Program-made: the position numbers and the translations under genes
The notes under the pieces: model-generated
What the model saw: only the letters and a program-made list of their open reading frames with translations
Database searches by the model: none
Told to the model about the DNA's origin: nothing
Source of the DNA: Neolewinella aurantiaca
Lineage (GTDB): Bacteria > Bacteroidota > Bacteroidia > Chitinophagales > Saprospiraceae
Length of the DNA: 49,563 nt
Direction: 5' to 3'
Assembly (NCBI RefSeq): GCF_008014675.1
Contig: NZ_VOXD01000042.1
Coordinates: 1 to 49,563, forward strand
In this document: piece by piece, positions 32,790 through 40,458 of the stretch
Layout of the letters: each line of letters begins with the position of its first letter
Numbering within the stretch: the first letter of the stretch is position 1

Positions 32790-35404
32790 AATAGTGCCTT
32801 AGCTTCCTTCAGGGCCGCCTCAATCCCACCGGGGTCCTTACCTCCTGCGGTAGCAAAAAACGGCTGTCCGCCGCCGCCGCCTTTGATGTTCTTTGCCAGT
32901 CCACGAATCATTACACCTGCGTTCAGCGCCCCTTTGTCGGCCAGATCTTTTGAGAGGGCCAGGGTCAGTAGTGCTTTGCCGTCGTTTTCTGAGCCGAGTA
33001 GTACAAAGCTGTTCTCGTTCTCGCCCGTAAGCTGAAAGGCGAGGGACTTGATCGCAGCGGCGTCACTCAGTGGAACTTTTGCGGCCAGGAAGTTGACTCC
33101 GTTGACCATTTCGAAGGCCTTTACCAGGTCTTCTTTTACGTTGCCCGCGGCCGCGGCTTGCATCTTTTCGAGCTCTTTCTTCAGGGCGCGGTTTTCGTCT
33201 TGTAGCGTCGCAACGGCCTTGGCGGGGTTGCTGGAGCCTTTCACCAGTCCGCGGATTTCTGCGAGCGTCGCCAGACGCTCATCGACGTAAGCGATGGCCC
33301 CGGCTCCGGTAACGGCCTCGATTCGGCGAACGCCGGCGGCAACGCCGGTCTCCGCTACAATTTTGCACAGGCCGAGCTCGCCGGTGTACTTCACGTGAGT
33401 ACCGCCGCAAAGCTCGGAGCTGAAGCCGGGCTCGAAGGTGATGATCCTAACTGCATCGCCGTATTTTTCGCCAAAGAGCATCATCGCGCCCGAGTTGCGG
33501 GCTTCGGCAATCGGTACGTCTCGCTGCTCCAGCAGCGGAATGTTCTGGCGGATTTTTTCGTTTACGAGGGTTTCAACCTGCTGTACCTGCTCGTCCGTCA
33601 TCGCTTCGTAGTGGCTGAAGTCGAAACGCATCCGCTTAGCGCGTACGTCTTGTCCCTTCTGGACGGCGTGGTCGCCAAGCACTTGGTGCAGGGCAGCGTG
33701 GATGAGGTGAGCAGCGGTGTGGTTCTGGCTGGTGGCCTGGCGGTCGTCTTCACGCACCTGGGCGATCACGTCGGCATCCGGATTGTCGGGTAGCTGCTTG
33801 ACGATGTGTACCGTCAGGTCGTTTTCCTTGATGGTGTCGAGGACGGAGATCTTCTGCCCGCCGACCGTCAGCAATCCGGTATCTCCGGCCTGCCCGCCGC
33901 TTTCGCCGTAGAAGGGCGTGCGGTCGAGTACAATGTGGTACTGCGGCTTATCTTTCACCTTTACGGTGCGGTACTTCGTGATTTTCGCGCCAGCATCGGA
34001 GAGGTAATCGTAACCGATGAAGACGCTGTCTTCGTCGGAGAGGACCGTCCAATCGCCAACCTCTTTGGCGGCGTCTTTGCGGCTACGGGCCTTCTGCTCG
34101 GCCAGGGCGGCATTGAAGCCTTCTTCGTCAATTGTCAAGCCTTGTTCTTCGGCAAGGAGGCGGGTAAGGTCGATCGGGAAACCGAAGGTGTCGTAGAGTT
34201 CGAATACGTCCTGACCGCCAATTACGCCATCTTTAGAGTCGAGGTTAGCAAAGCGGGTGAGTCCGTTTTCCAGCGTCTGCAAAAACGATTTCTCCTCGCT
34301 CTCGATGATGCGGGTGATCTGTCCTTCCTGTTGTTTCAGTTCGGGGAAAGCATCGCCCATTTCCTGGACGAGCACTTTCATCAGTTTATTGATGAAGGGG
34401 GTTTTCTGATCGAGGAAAGAGTAGGCGTAGCGAACGGCGCGGCGGAGGATGCGGCGCACTACGTAGCCGGCTCCTCCGGAGCCCGGCAGTTGCCCGTCGG
34501 CGATGGTGAAGGCCACGGCGCGGAGGTGATCGGCGATCACGCGCATGGCCATGTCTGCTTTCGCGTCGGTGGCGTAAGAGCCGCCGTAGGTCTTACCGGT
34601 AAGGCGCTCGATTTCGGCGAGGATTGGGGTGAAAACGTCCGTGTCGTAGGTTGCATCCTTATTTTGCATCACCATGCAGAGACGCTCGAAGCCCATGCCG
34701 GTATCGACGTGCTTTTCGGGCAGGTTTTCAAGGCTACCGTCGGCCTTGCGGTTGAACTGGATAAATACGTTGTTCCAGATTTCGACGACGCCGGAATCGT
34801 CGACGTTGACCAAATCGCGGCCGTTCACTTTGGCGCGCTCTTCGTCGGAGCGCATATCGAAGTGAATTTCGGTACACGGCCCGCAGGGGCCGGTTTCACC
34901 CATTTCCCAGAAGTTATCTTTTTTGTTTCCGTTCAGGATGCGCTCTTTCGGCAGCACCTTTTGCCAGAAGCCGTCGGCCTCGTCGTCGCGTGGAATGCCA
35001 TCGGCCTCATCGCCTTCAAAAACAGTGGCGTAAATGCGCTCGGGGTCAACGCCCATTGTTTCAGTCAGGAATTCGTAGCTCCACGCGATGGCTTCCTCCT
35101 TGAAGTAATCACCTATCGACCAGTTGCCGAGCATCTCGAACATGGTGTGGTGGGTGCCATCGCGGCCCACGTCTTCCAGGTCGTTGTGCTTCCCGGAAAC
35201 GCGCATACACTTTTGGGTGTCGGCGATGCGGCGGCGGTCGGGCGTTTTATCGCCCAGGAAGAAATCTTTGAACTGGTTCATGCCTGCATTGGTAAACATC
35301 AGGCTGGGGTCGTCCTTATTCACAATCGGTGCGGAGGGCACGATCTTGTGGTCTTTAGAACGGAAGAAATCAAGGTAGGCCTGGCGGATCTGAGCAGAAG
35401 TCAT
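32783..35404 (-). CDS. alaS: Alanyl-tRNA synthetase
   Basis: The 873-residue product is a full AlaRS. Aminoacylation core: MTSAQIRQAYLDFFRSKDHKIVPSAPIV, DPSLMFTNAGMNQFKDFFLG, THHTMFEMLGNWSIGDYFKEEAI and FWEMGETGPCGPCTEI. Next come the editing domain with SQNHTAAHLIHAALHQVLG (HxxxH) and SSELCGGTHVKYTG (CxxxH), a coiled coil (ATLQDENRALKKELEKMQAAAAG) and a C-Ala domain with GGGGGQPFFATAGG. It charges tRNA-Ala and hydrolyses mischarged Ser/Gly-tRNA. The start at 35404 matches the family; the frame upstream to 35494 runs into the promoter. Its stop codon lies in REP copy 3. Confidence 0.97.
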   Translation of the reverse strand: MTSAQIRQAYLDFFRSKDHKIVPSAPIVNKDDPSLMFTNAGMNQFKDFFLGDKTPDRRRIADTQKCMRVSGKHNDLEDVGRDGTHHTMFEMLGNWSIGDYFKEEAIAWSYEFLTETMGVDPERIYATVFEGDEADGIPRDDEADGFWQKVLPKERILNGNKKDNFWEMGETGPCGPCTEIHFDMRSDEERAKVNGRDLVNVDDSGVVEIWNNVFIQFNRKADGSLENLPEKHVDTGMGFERLCMVMQNKDATYDTDVFTPILAEIERLTGKTYGGSYATDAKADMAMRVIADHLRAVAFTIADGQLPGSGGAGYVVRRILRRAVRYAYSFLDQKTPFINKLMKVLVQEMGDAFPELKQQEGQITRIIESEEKSFLQTLENGLTRFANLDSKDGVIGGQDVFELYDTFGFPIDLTRLLAEEQGLTIDEEGFNAALAEQKARSRKDAAKEVGDWTVLSDEDSVFIGYDYLSDAGAKITKYRTVKVKDKPQYHIVLDRTPFYGESGGQAGDTGLLTVGGQKISVLDTIKENDLTVHIVKQLPDNPDADVIAQVREDDRQATSQNHTAAHLIHAALHQVLGDHAVQKGQDVRAKRMRFDFSHYEAMTDEQVQQVETLVNEKIRQNIPLLEQRDVPIAEARNSGAMMLFGEKYGDAVRIITFEPGFSSELCGGTHVKYTGELGLCKIVAETGVAAGVRRIEAVTGAGAIAYVDERLATLAEIRGLVKGSSNPAKAVATLQDENRALKKELEKMQAAAAGNVKEDLVKAFEMVNGVNFLAAKVPLSDAAAIKSLAFQLTGENENSFVLLGSENDGKALLTLALSKDLADKGALNAGVMIRGLAKNIKGGGGGQPFFATAGGKDPGGIEAALKEAKALLG

Positions 35405-35491
35405 GGAGTAATCGTTAGTTCGTTGGTCTTGTCGTGCGTTGGTGGCGGGTGCCAAAAGACCAACGAACGAAGAGACTGTTTTTCGGGTCGG

Positions 35492-35499
35492 CAAAGATA
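35492..35499 (-). promoter_or_regulatory. -7 promoter element of alaS
   Basis: TATCTTTG on the minus strand, 87 bases before the ATG. A dispersed-motif copy is just upstream, but its TTG is 24 bases away, 4-5 too many for a standard -33 box. Confidence 0.55.
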
Positions 35500-35506
35500 C
35501 TATTTT

Positions 35507-35526
35507 GGCGCGGACGCAGGATGCAA
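35507..35526 (-). repeat. Dispersed motif copy 15, upstream of alaS
   Basis: The minus strand reads TTGCATCCTGCGTCCGCGCC, the extra-T variant, adjacent to the alaS -7 element. Confidence 0.65.
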
Positions 35527-35609
35527 GGCGCGGTATAAAAGCAAAGTACCCCCAACAATGTTATTCCATTATTTACTGCTGCAGCTTTGTTTGCGGCCGC
35601 CGGCCAGGA

Positions 35610-36320
35610 TTACCGGTACTCCGGATTGCCAAAGCCCCACCGGCTGCCTTTGTCCCAGTCTTCTTTCGAGTTGCCGTAGGCAGGGTAGCCGCCCTGTTGC
35701 TTCAGCGTGTTGGCCAGGTGCAGCAGGTTGTAGGTCATGAAGGTCGTATTCCTGTTCGTGAAGTCGTTGTTCTTTGCGTCTGACTCATCGTCGAGGTAGC
35801 TGGGGCCGGGGCCTACCTCACCGATCCAGCCACAATCTGCCTGGGGCGGAATGCTGTAACCCACGTGCTGCAGCGAGTAGAGCAGGCCCATGGCACAGTG
35901 CTTTACGCCGTCTTCGTTGCCGGTGATGATGCAGCCACCAACTTTGCCGTAGAAGAGATACTGCCCTTTATCGTTGCGCTGGCCCGATTGTGCGTAGATG
36001 CGCTCCACCAAACGGGTGGCGACCGAAGAGCGCTCCCCCAGCCAGATCGGCGTGCCGATCACGAGGATGTCGGCGGCGAAGATCCGTTCGAAGAGGGCTG
36101 GCCACTCGTCTTTGTCGGCTCCGTGCTCGGTCATGTCGGGCTGTACGCCGGGCGCGACGTCGTGGTCTACCAACCGGATGAATTCTACGTCTGCTCCTTC
36201 GGCTTCCATGATCGCGCTCGAGACGCGCATCAGTCCTTCGGTATTACTCACGGTAGGGGAAGGCTTAAGGGTACAGTTGACGTAAACAGCTTTGAGGTCG
36301 GAGAAATCGGGCTTGCTCAT
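35610..36320 (-). CDS. Flavodoxin-fold NAD(P)H-dependent oxidoreductase
   Basis: The 236-residue product has the flavodoxin/FMN-reductase pattern: LKAVYVNCTLKPSPTVSNTEGLMR (phosphate-binding loop after strand 1), ADILVIGTPIWLGERSSVATRLVERIYA (strand 3 and the loop over the flavin ring) and FYGKVGGCIITGNEDGVKHCAMGLLYSLQHVGY (strand 4, ring contacts). It probably binds FMN and reduces quinones or other small electron acceptors in the cytosol. The C-terminal tail (GGYPAYGNSKEDWDKGSRWGFGNPEYR) is conserved-looking in related proteins that I recall, without a known task. It is a single gene, same direction as alaS but on the other side of its promoter. Confidence 0.88.
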   Translation of the reverse strand: MSKPDFSDLKAVYVNCTLKPSPTVSNTEGLMRVSSAIMEAEGADVEFIRLVDHDVAPGVQPDMTEHGADKDEWPALFERIFAADILVIGTPIWLGERSSVATRLVERIYAQSGQRNDKGQYLFYGKVGGCIITGNEDGVKHCAMGLLYSLQHVGYSIPPQADCGWIGEVGPGPSYLDDESDAKNNDFTNRNTTFMTYNLLHLANTLKQQGGYPAYGNSKEDWDKGSRWGFGNPEYR

Positions 36321-36479
36321 GGGGATGGTTGTTTGGTTGTTTGCCTGTATTACCCTGATTTGGATGCAGTTGTGCGGTTTATCCGTTCCAAATGTCGCGT
36401 AAGGTCACCAGCCTGTGAATTCGAATTAGCGGGGTCAGGTGGCGATTCCTGACGGGATACCGTGCCCTTAGTCTTCCCT

Positions 36480-36498
36480 CTGCACCCGCGCCCGCGCC
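36480..36498 (+). repeat. Dispersed motif copy 16
   Basis: CTGCACCCGCGCCCGCGCC, a GC-rich variant, 90 bases before the DUF4177-like gene and in the same direction. Confidence 0.5.
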
Positions 36499-36588
36499 CA
36501 AAACATTCGTCGTCTCCCGCCTTGGATAAATCGAAGAAGTTTCTTCCGGAACGCCTGACCCCGCATATTGGATACAAATTATTCAACC

Positions 36589-36795
36589 ATGCACAACTAC
36601 GAGTACAAATCCCTTTACGTCCCCGGAAAGTTTAAGGGCCGAGAAGACATCAATCTGTTTGATAAAACGATTAACGATTCGGCGGCAAAGGGGTGGGAGC
36701 TGAGCGCTACCACACCTCTGGCTAACAGTATCTGGGATCACGGTAAAACCTCAGGTGTCATCCTGACTTTCCGGAGAGAGAAAAAAGCCGGTTAG
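36589..36795 (+). CDS. Small DUF4177-like protein
   Basis: The 68-residue product starts at the ATG at 36589: MHNYEYKSLYVPGKFKGREDINLFDKTINDSAAKGWELSATTPLANS then GVILTFRREKKAG. A YEYKSL strand, a helix ending in AAKGWELS and a last VILTFRR strand are the whole of the DUF4177 fold. These small proteins have no known role. A TTG in frame at 36568 is less likely. Single gene, no terminator visible. Confidence 0.75.
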   Translation: MHNYEYKSLYVPGKFKGREDINLFDKTINDSAAKGWELSATTPLANSIWDHGKTSGVILTFRREKKAG

Positions 36796-36847
36796 CGCTG
36801 AGAAAAAACGTAGTCAGATTTGTGGCTCACTCTCAAATCACCTATCT

Positions 36848-36889
36848 CCCGACTCCCGACTCCCGACTCCCGACTCCCGACTCCCGACT
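36848..36889. repeat. Tandem heptamer, CCCGACT x 6
   Basis: Six perfect copies of a 7-base unit, ending at the base before the M61 peptidase stop codon. The unit length is not a multiple of three, so changes in copy number could not add whole codons; they would act only on the 3' untranslated end. Confidence 0.9.
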
Positions 36890-38716
36890 CTACTCCCGCC
36901 AAAGCCAATCCTCCCGCGCTTTTTTAGCCTTACGGTTGCCTTCTTCGAAACGGATTTTCAATTCCGGGCTGACCGCAGCGGTAAACCGTCCGGTTTTCTG
37001 CTGGCCTAACTGCTCGAAACTGATCTCGTAGGTTTTACCGATCTCCAGGCTGCTCACGATTGCGTCCCAGGAATCCTGAGAGTTGACGGGCTGACCGTTC
37101 AGGCTAAGGATTTTGCTGCCCTCATCCAGACCGGCTTCGTAAAGCGGAGAATTCTCCGCAACAGGTCCGCGTACCGTAACCACATCGCCGCCGTCGCGCA
37201 GGCGAAGGCCCATGAAGCCGGCTGTGTCGGGGTGGGCGGGCTCGACCACAAATCCGTAGTTGTCCAGCAACGCGCCGATGTTGGGCAGTTCACTTTGGTA
37301 GACGTAATCTGCGAACCAGTCTTTGGCCCAGGCCTGATCACCGACCACTTCGCCGAGCGCAAGCTGCAGGTCGCGGATGTGGTACGGAATCTCCGTTTTG
37401 CCGTAGCGCTGCCAGATCAGTTTCATCACCTCGTCGAGGGTGTGGCCGCGCTCCCGCAGAGTGAGGTCGAGCGCCAGGCCGATGGTGGCACCGTAGGGGT
37501 AGTAGCTCACGAAGGTGTTGCCGAAGTTGTCCGGATCGTTGGCCGTTGCTGCGTCGACGAAGGGCGCTTGCTGGCTCATTTCAATAGCGTTGCGGTGGTC
37601 GCGGCCGGGGCGCAGGAGAACGTAATTTAGCTGTCCGGTCAGTCCTTTAGCGTAGTCTTCCGGGCTGAGGATCCCGGCGCGTACCAGGCTCAGGTCGTCG
37701 TAGTAGCTCGTGAAACCTTCGGCGAACCACAGTTCTCCGCTCATATTGGCGTGATCGAACGAGAAAGGCTCGAGGCTGGCGGGGCGGATGCGCTCTACGT
37801 TCCAGCAATGGAAAAATTCGTGGCTTACGGTACCGATCAGCCGGTCGGCGTGCTGGCCGAGGTTGCCGGTCGAAGAGCAAATGGTGGAGTTGCGGTGCTC
37901 CATACCGTCTCCGCCGATCCAGGGGTTGTAGGAGCAAAGGAAGGTGTATTTTCCGTAGTCGAAGGTGGGAATTTCACCGTAAACTTTTTGTTGGGCCAAT
38001 ACTACCTTTTTGGTCCACTCAACGTAATCATCGAACTCCTCCCGGGTACCTTCGTGCATCATCGCTACTTCGATTGTTTGGGTGTTGCCGTCGGGGTTAG
38101 TGACCTCGAACTGGTCACGCATGATTGTTCCAACGATCGTCGGTGAATCGAAGAAGTAGTAATAATTCGGCGCGGCGTAGGCGCGGTTGCCGACCTCTAC
38201 CAATTGGGTGGCTACCGTCCAGTCGGTGCGTTGTCCGTCTTTGATCTTCAGCATCACCGGGCGGTCGTTGAGTACATCGCCGTAGAGGAAGCTGGCGGGC
38301 ATATTGAGGTGGAGCTTGCGATCGTCGATTCCGGAGTAGGTTCCGTCACCGCCGTTGGCGAAGAGGGTGTACTCGAGCGTCACGGCTCCGCCGTGGCCCG
38401 CAACGGCCCATGCTGCAATACCTTCCTGGTAAACATCCACTGCTGCTCCGTCCGCGCCGAATGCCTTCAAATCATAAACGTTCTTAGCGAAGTTGTGCTG
38501 TGCGTAGCGGCCGGGACTGCTCTGCGGCATTTTCACCCGGAAGATACCCGGGCCTACGGCCGGGAAATCGACCGTAATCCGTAACTCGTGCTGCTGCACG
38601 TTTTCGAGGTCGAGGGTGTAGGTGATCGTGCCCGGGTGCTGAGGTACCCACTCCAACTGGGCGAAGGCGGTAAGGGAGGAAAGGATTAGGGTAAGTGAAA
38701 GGAAAAATTGACGCAT
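36890..38716 (-). CDS. M61-family metallopeptidase with PDZ domain
   Basis: The 608-residue product has a signal peptide (MRQFFLSLTLILSSLTAFAQ), an N-terminal beta domain (ITYTLDLENVQQHELRITVDF, MPQSSPGRYAQHNFAKNVYDL), the M61 catalytic core with GGMEH-type GDGMEHRNST, the zinc motif SHEFFHCWNVERIRP (H299, E300, H303), a further zinc glutamate in WFAEGFTSYYDDL, and a C-terminal PDZ module (GLRLRDGGDVVTVRGPVAENSPLYEAGLDEGSKILSLNGQPV). Relatives are glycyl aminopeptidases that remove Gly/Ala from peptides in the periplasm or outside. No T9SS tail is seen, so it is periplasmic or surface-associated. The heptamer repeat sits directly beyond its stop codon and REP copies 4-6 lie just before its start. 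Confidence 0.95.
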   Translation of the reverse strand: MRQFFLSLTLILSSLTAFAQLEWVPQHPGTITYTLDLENVQQHELRITVDFPAVGPGIFRVKMPQSSPGRYAQHNFAKNVYDLKAFGADGAAVDVYQEGIAAWAVAGHGGAVTLEYTLFANGGDGTYSGIDDRKLHLNMPASFLYGDVLNDRPVMLKIKDGQRTDWTVATQLVEVGNRAYAAPNYYYFFDSPTIVGTIMRDQFEVTNPDGNTQTIEVAMMHEGTREEFDDYVEWTKKVVLAQQKVYGEIPTFDYGKYTFLCSYNPWIGGDGMEHRNSTICSSTGNLGQHADRLIGTVSHEFFHCWNVERIRPASLEPFSFDHANMSGELWFAEGFTSYYDDLSLVRAGILSPEDYAKGLTGQLNYVLLRPGRDHRNAIEMSQQAPFVDAATANDPDNFGNTFVSYYPYGATIGLALDLTLRERGHTLDEVMKLIWQRYGKTEIPYHIRDLQLALGEVVGDQAWAKDWFADYVYQSELPNIGALLDNYGFVVEPAHPDTAGFMGLRLRDGGDVVTVRGPVAENSPLYEAGLDEGSKILSLNGQPVNSQDSWDAIVSSLEIGKTYEISFEQLGQQKTGRFTAAVSPELKIRFEEGNRKAKKAREDWLWRE

Positions 38717-38722
38717 AAAATA

Positions 38723-38742
38723 GGTTGAGCGCCTCCGGCGCG
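38723..38742 (+). repeat. REP copy 4
   Basis: GGTTGAGCGCCTCCGGCGCG, 7 bases upstream of the M61 start (on the plus strand). Confidence 0.8.
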
Positions 38743-38755
38743 ATTATGTTGGTTG

Positions 38756-38775
38756 GGTTAAGTGCCTCCGGTGCG
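38756..38775 (+). repeat. REP copy 5, divergent
   Basis: GGTTAAGTGCCTCCGGTGCG. Two G-C pairs of the stem are replaced by T/C and C/T changes, TGAG by TAAG; the stem GTGCC/GGTGC is kept only as a wobble. Confidence 0.7.
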
Positions 38776-38784
38776 ACTATGACA

Positions 38785-38806
38785 TCGCGCCAGAGGCGCT
38801 CAAACC
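38785..38806 (-). repeat. REP copy 6, inverted
   Basis: Minus strand GGTTTGAGCGCCTCTGGCGCGA, 6 bases beyond the stop codon of the Gfo/Idh gene. With copies 4 and 5 it forms a head-to-tail/inverted cluster. Confidence 0.8.
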
Positions 38807-38811
38807 ACTGT

Positions 38812-39951
38812 TCAGATCATTACTTTCTTGCCGGTTTCTGCACTTTCGATGATGGCGCGAATCACCCGGATATCGGCCATGCCCATCTCGCCGGGGGCGA
38901 GCACCGGTGTGCCGTTCATGATGGCAAGGGCGTCATCGTCCATCTGCAGGGTTTGTTGTTTCCCGTCGATGGGCGGCCCGAGCACGGTTCCGTCGCTGGT
39001 CATGCCTTTCACGCCGCCGTAGGGCTGCATGGGTTCCATCTGGTGCCAGCCGTTTTGGCCTTCGATCCTGAGGAGGTTGTATTCGGTTACCACACTGGTT
39101 TTGCCGGTGGCGGTCATGCCGTTGGCGTATTCTAGGGTGTATTCAGTCGTGACGTCAACTTCCGTAGGGCGGTCCTGCATGGCTTTTACCACGGCTACCG
39201 GAGCCATTTGGGTGCCGTAGCGAAGACCGTTCACGGTGTAAACACCCATATCGTAGAGGGCTCCGCCGCCCATTTTGCGCTGACCGCGCCAGTAATCGGT
39301 GGCAGGGTCCTGGCCGGCGTAACCGGCGTAGGAGGTGGCACTGGTGAAGTCTCCGAAGGCTTTTTCCTTGCTCAGCGCGATGAATTTTTGGGTGTTCGGC
39401 TCGTGCAGCATCCGGTAGCCTATGCTCAGGCGAACGTTGTTTTTGGTACAGGCATCGATGATGGACTGGCAATCTTCGGGCGTCATGGCCATCGGCTTTT
39501 CGCACCAGACGTGCTTGCCGGCGTTGGCTGCCCGGACGGCAAAATCTTTGTGGGTCGCCGTAGGCGTAATCACGTAAACAACGTCGATGTCAGGGTTGTC
39601 GGCGATGGTTTCAAGAGTGTCGTAGGTATAAACGTTTTCGTCTTTGATCCCGTATTCTTCCTGCCAGGCTGGTATTTTTTCGGGGCTGCCCGTGATGATG
39701 CCACGCAACTCGCAGTGTTTGGTAAACTGTAGCGAAGGCGCAATCTGACCTTTCGCGTACCCTCCCAGACCGAGGATCGCAATCCCCAGTTTACCTGTTT
39801 TTTTCGCGGGCGGGGCCGCAGGTGCAGTGGCTGTTGAAGAAGCGCCGCTCTTGTTGCCACAACCAATAATGGTTGGCGCAAGGATCAGCCCCGTCGCCGC
39901 AACTGCGGACTGACGGAGGAACTTTCGGCGGGAATTTTTGAGGTCTTGCAT
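38812..39951 (-). CDS. Gfo/Idh/MocA-family oxidoreductase with Tat-like leader
   Basis: The 379-residue product starts MQDLKNSRRKFLRQSAVAATGLILAPTIIGCG: a twin-arginine type leader (SRRKFLR) with a cysteine after IIG as a possible lipidation site. After a low-complexity linker (SGASSTATAPAAPPAKK) come the Rossmann fold (KLGIAILGLGGYAKGQIAPSL), VVYVITPTATHKDFAVRAANAGKHVWCEKPMA (EKP motif with the catalytic lysine) and the C-terminal sheet domain. Family members oxidise or isomerise sugars using NAD(P) bound tightly before export. Close relatives resemble glucose-fructose oxidoreductase. A dispersed-motif copy encodes the linker (APAAPPA). Confidence 0.92.
   Translation of the reverse strand: MQDLKNSRRKFLRQSAVAATGLILAPTIIGCGNKSGASSTATAPAAPPAKKTGKLGIAILGLGGYAKGQIAPSLQFTKHCELRGIITGSPEKIPAWQEEYGIKDENVYTYDTLETIADNPDIDVVYVITPTATHKDFAVRAANAGKHVWCEKPMAMTPEDCQSIIDACTKNNVRLSIGYRMLHEPNTQKFIALSKEKAFGDFTSATSYAGYAGQDPATDYWRGQRKMGGGALYDMGVYTVNGLRYGTQMAPVAVVKAMQDRPTEVDVTTEYTLEYANGMTATGKTSVVTEYNLLRIEGQNGWHQMEPMQPYGGVKGMTSDGTVLGPPIDGKQQTLQMDDDALAIMNGTPVLAPGEMGMADIRVIRAIIESAETGKKVMI
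39809..39826 (-). repeat. Dispersed motif copy 17, in the linker of the oxidoreductase
   Basis: The minus strand reads TGCACCTGCGGCCCCGCC in frame, giving APAAPPA in the linker after the Tat-like leader. Confidence 0.55.
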
Positions 39952-39992
39952 AGGTTTTGGTTTTAAAAGGGGGGGATAGCTTATTGCGAATA

Positions 39993-40193
39993 TTACTCCG
40001 ACTTGCGCATTTCCAGAACACGTTTGGTGCCGACGCCCAGAAGCATGGCAACCAAAATCAGTAAGCCGTTGGTAAGGGGTTTCATCTCTCCTCCCATCAC
40101 ACCGTACTTGATGCCGAAGTAGGATCCCAGAGAAACAAGGGTCATTATGGCAAATACAGCGGGGGTAGGGCGGTCTTTTCTAATCGGTTCCAT
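39993..40193 (-). CDS. Small two-helix membrane protein (paralogue of the gene before it)
   Basis: The 66-residue product (ATG at 40193) has MEPIRKDRPTPAVFAIMTLVSLGSYFGIKYGVMGGEMKP, a membrane helix, and NGLLILVAMLLGVGTKRVLEMRKSE, a second one with a basic cytosolic end. It aligns with the upstream small protein: an FA..L...Y..KY.(V/I).G.E pattern, then N..LL and the second helix. No family is known to me. Its start codon overlaps the end of the preceding gene by 14 bases, so translation is probably coupled. The frame running upstream to 40268 lies inside that gene and is rejected. Confidence 0.7.
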   Translation of the reverse strand: MEPIRKDRPTPAVFAIMTLVSLGSYFGIKYGVMGGEMKPLTNGLLILVAMLLGVGTKRVLEMRKSE

Positions 40194-40398
40194 GGTTGTC
40201 GGTTTGTTTTGGGCGGAAGGATTTACGGTACTGCCATAACGCCACCTCTGCCAGGATAACAAAGCCAATCAGCAGGTAGGTTTGGTTTCTGGTAACATTT
40301 TCGGAGCCAATGATCAGGTACTTCACCGCGAAGTAAACAAGAACCGGGATCCAACTGGCAAAGCCGAGCCAGGCGGGTGGGGTAGGATGGTCAGACAT
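40180..40398 (-). CDS. Small two-helix membrane protein
   Basis: The 72-residue product (ATG at 40398) has a short proline-rich start MSDHPTPPAW, helix 1 (LGFASWIPVLVYFAVKYLIIG), a short loop SENVTRNQ, helix 2 (TYLLIGFVILAEVALWQYRKSF) and a polar tail. It is first in a two-gene operon with its paralogue. It is divergent from the sugar dehydrogenase gene across 60 bases, where CCCCG and CGGGG form a small hairpin that could serve either side. Function unknown. Confidence 0.7.
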   Translation of the reverse strand: MSDHPTPPAWLGFASWIPVLVYFAVKYLIIGSENVTRNQTYLLIGFVILAEVALWQYRKSFRPKQTDNHGTD

Positions 40399-40458
40399 AG
40401 GGGGCAAGTTAATTCTTATTCCCCGAACCCGGATGGCGGGGCTTCCGTTGCGAGCAAT

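Noticed and set aside
33806..35740. A 644-codon plus-strand open frame opposite alaS, and similar frames opposite dnaE (43246-44868), gcvP and the PurF-like gene
   Set aside because: Long antisense frames follow from GC-rich codon use; the sense strand holds perfectly conserved enzymes and the antisense products show no domains.
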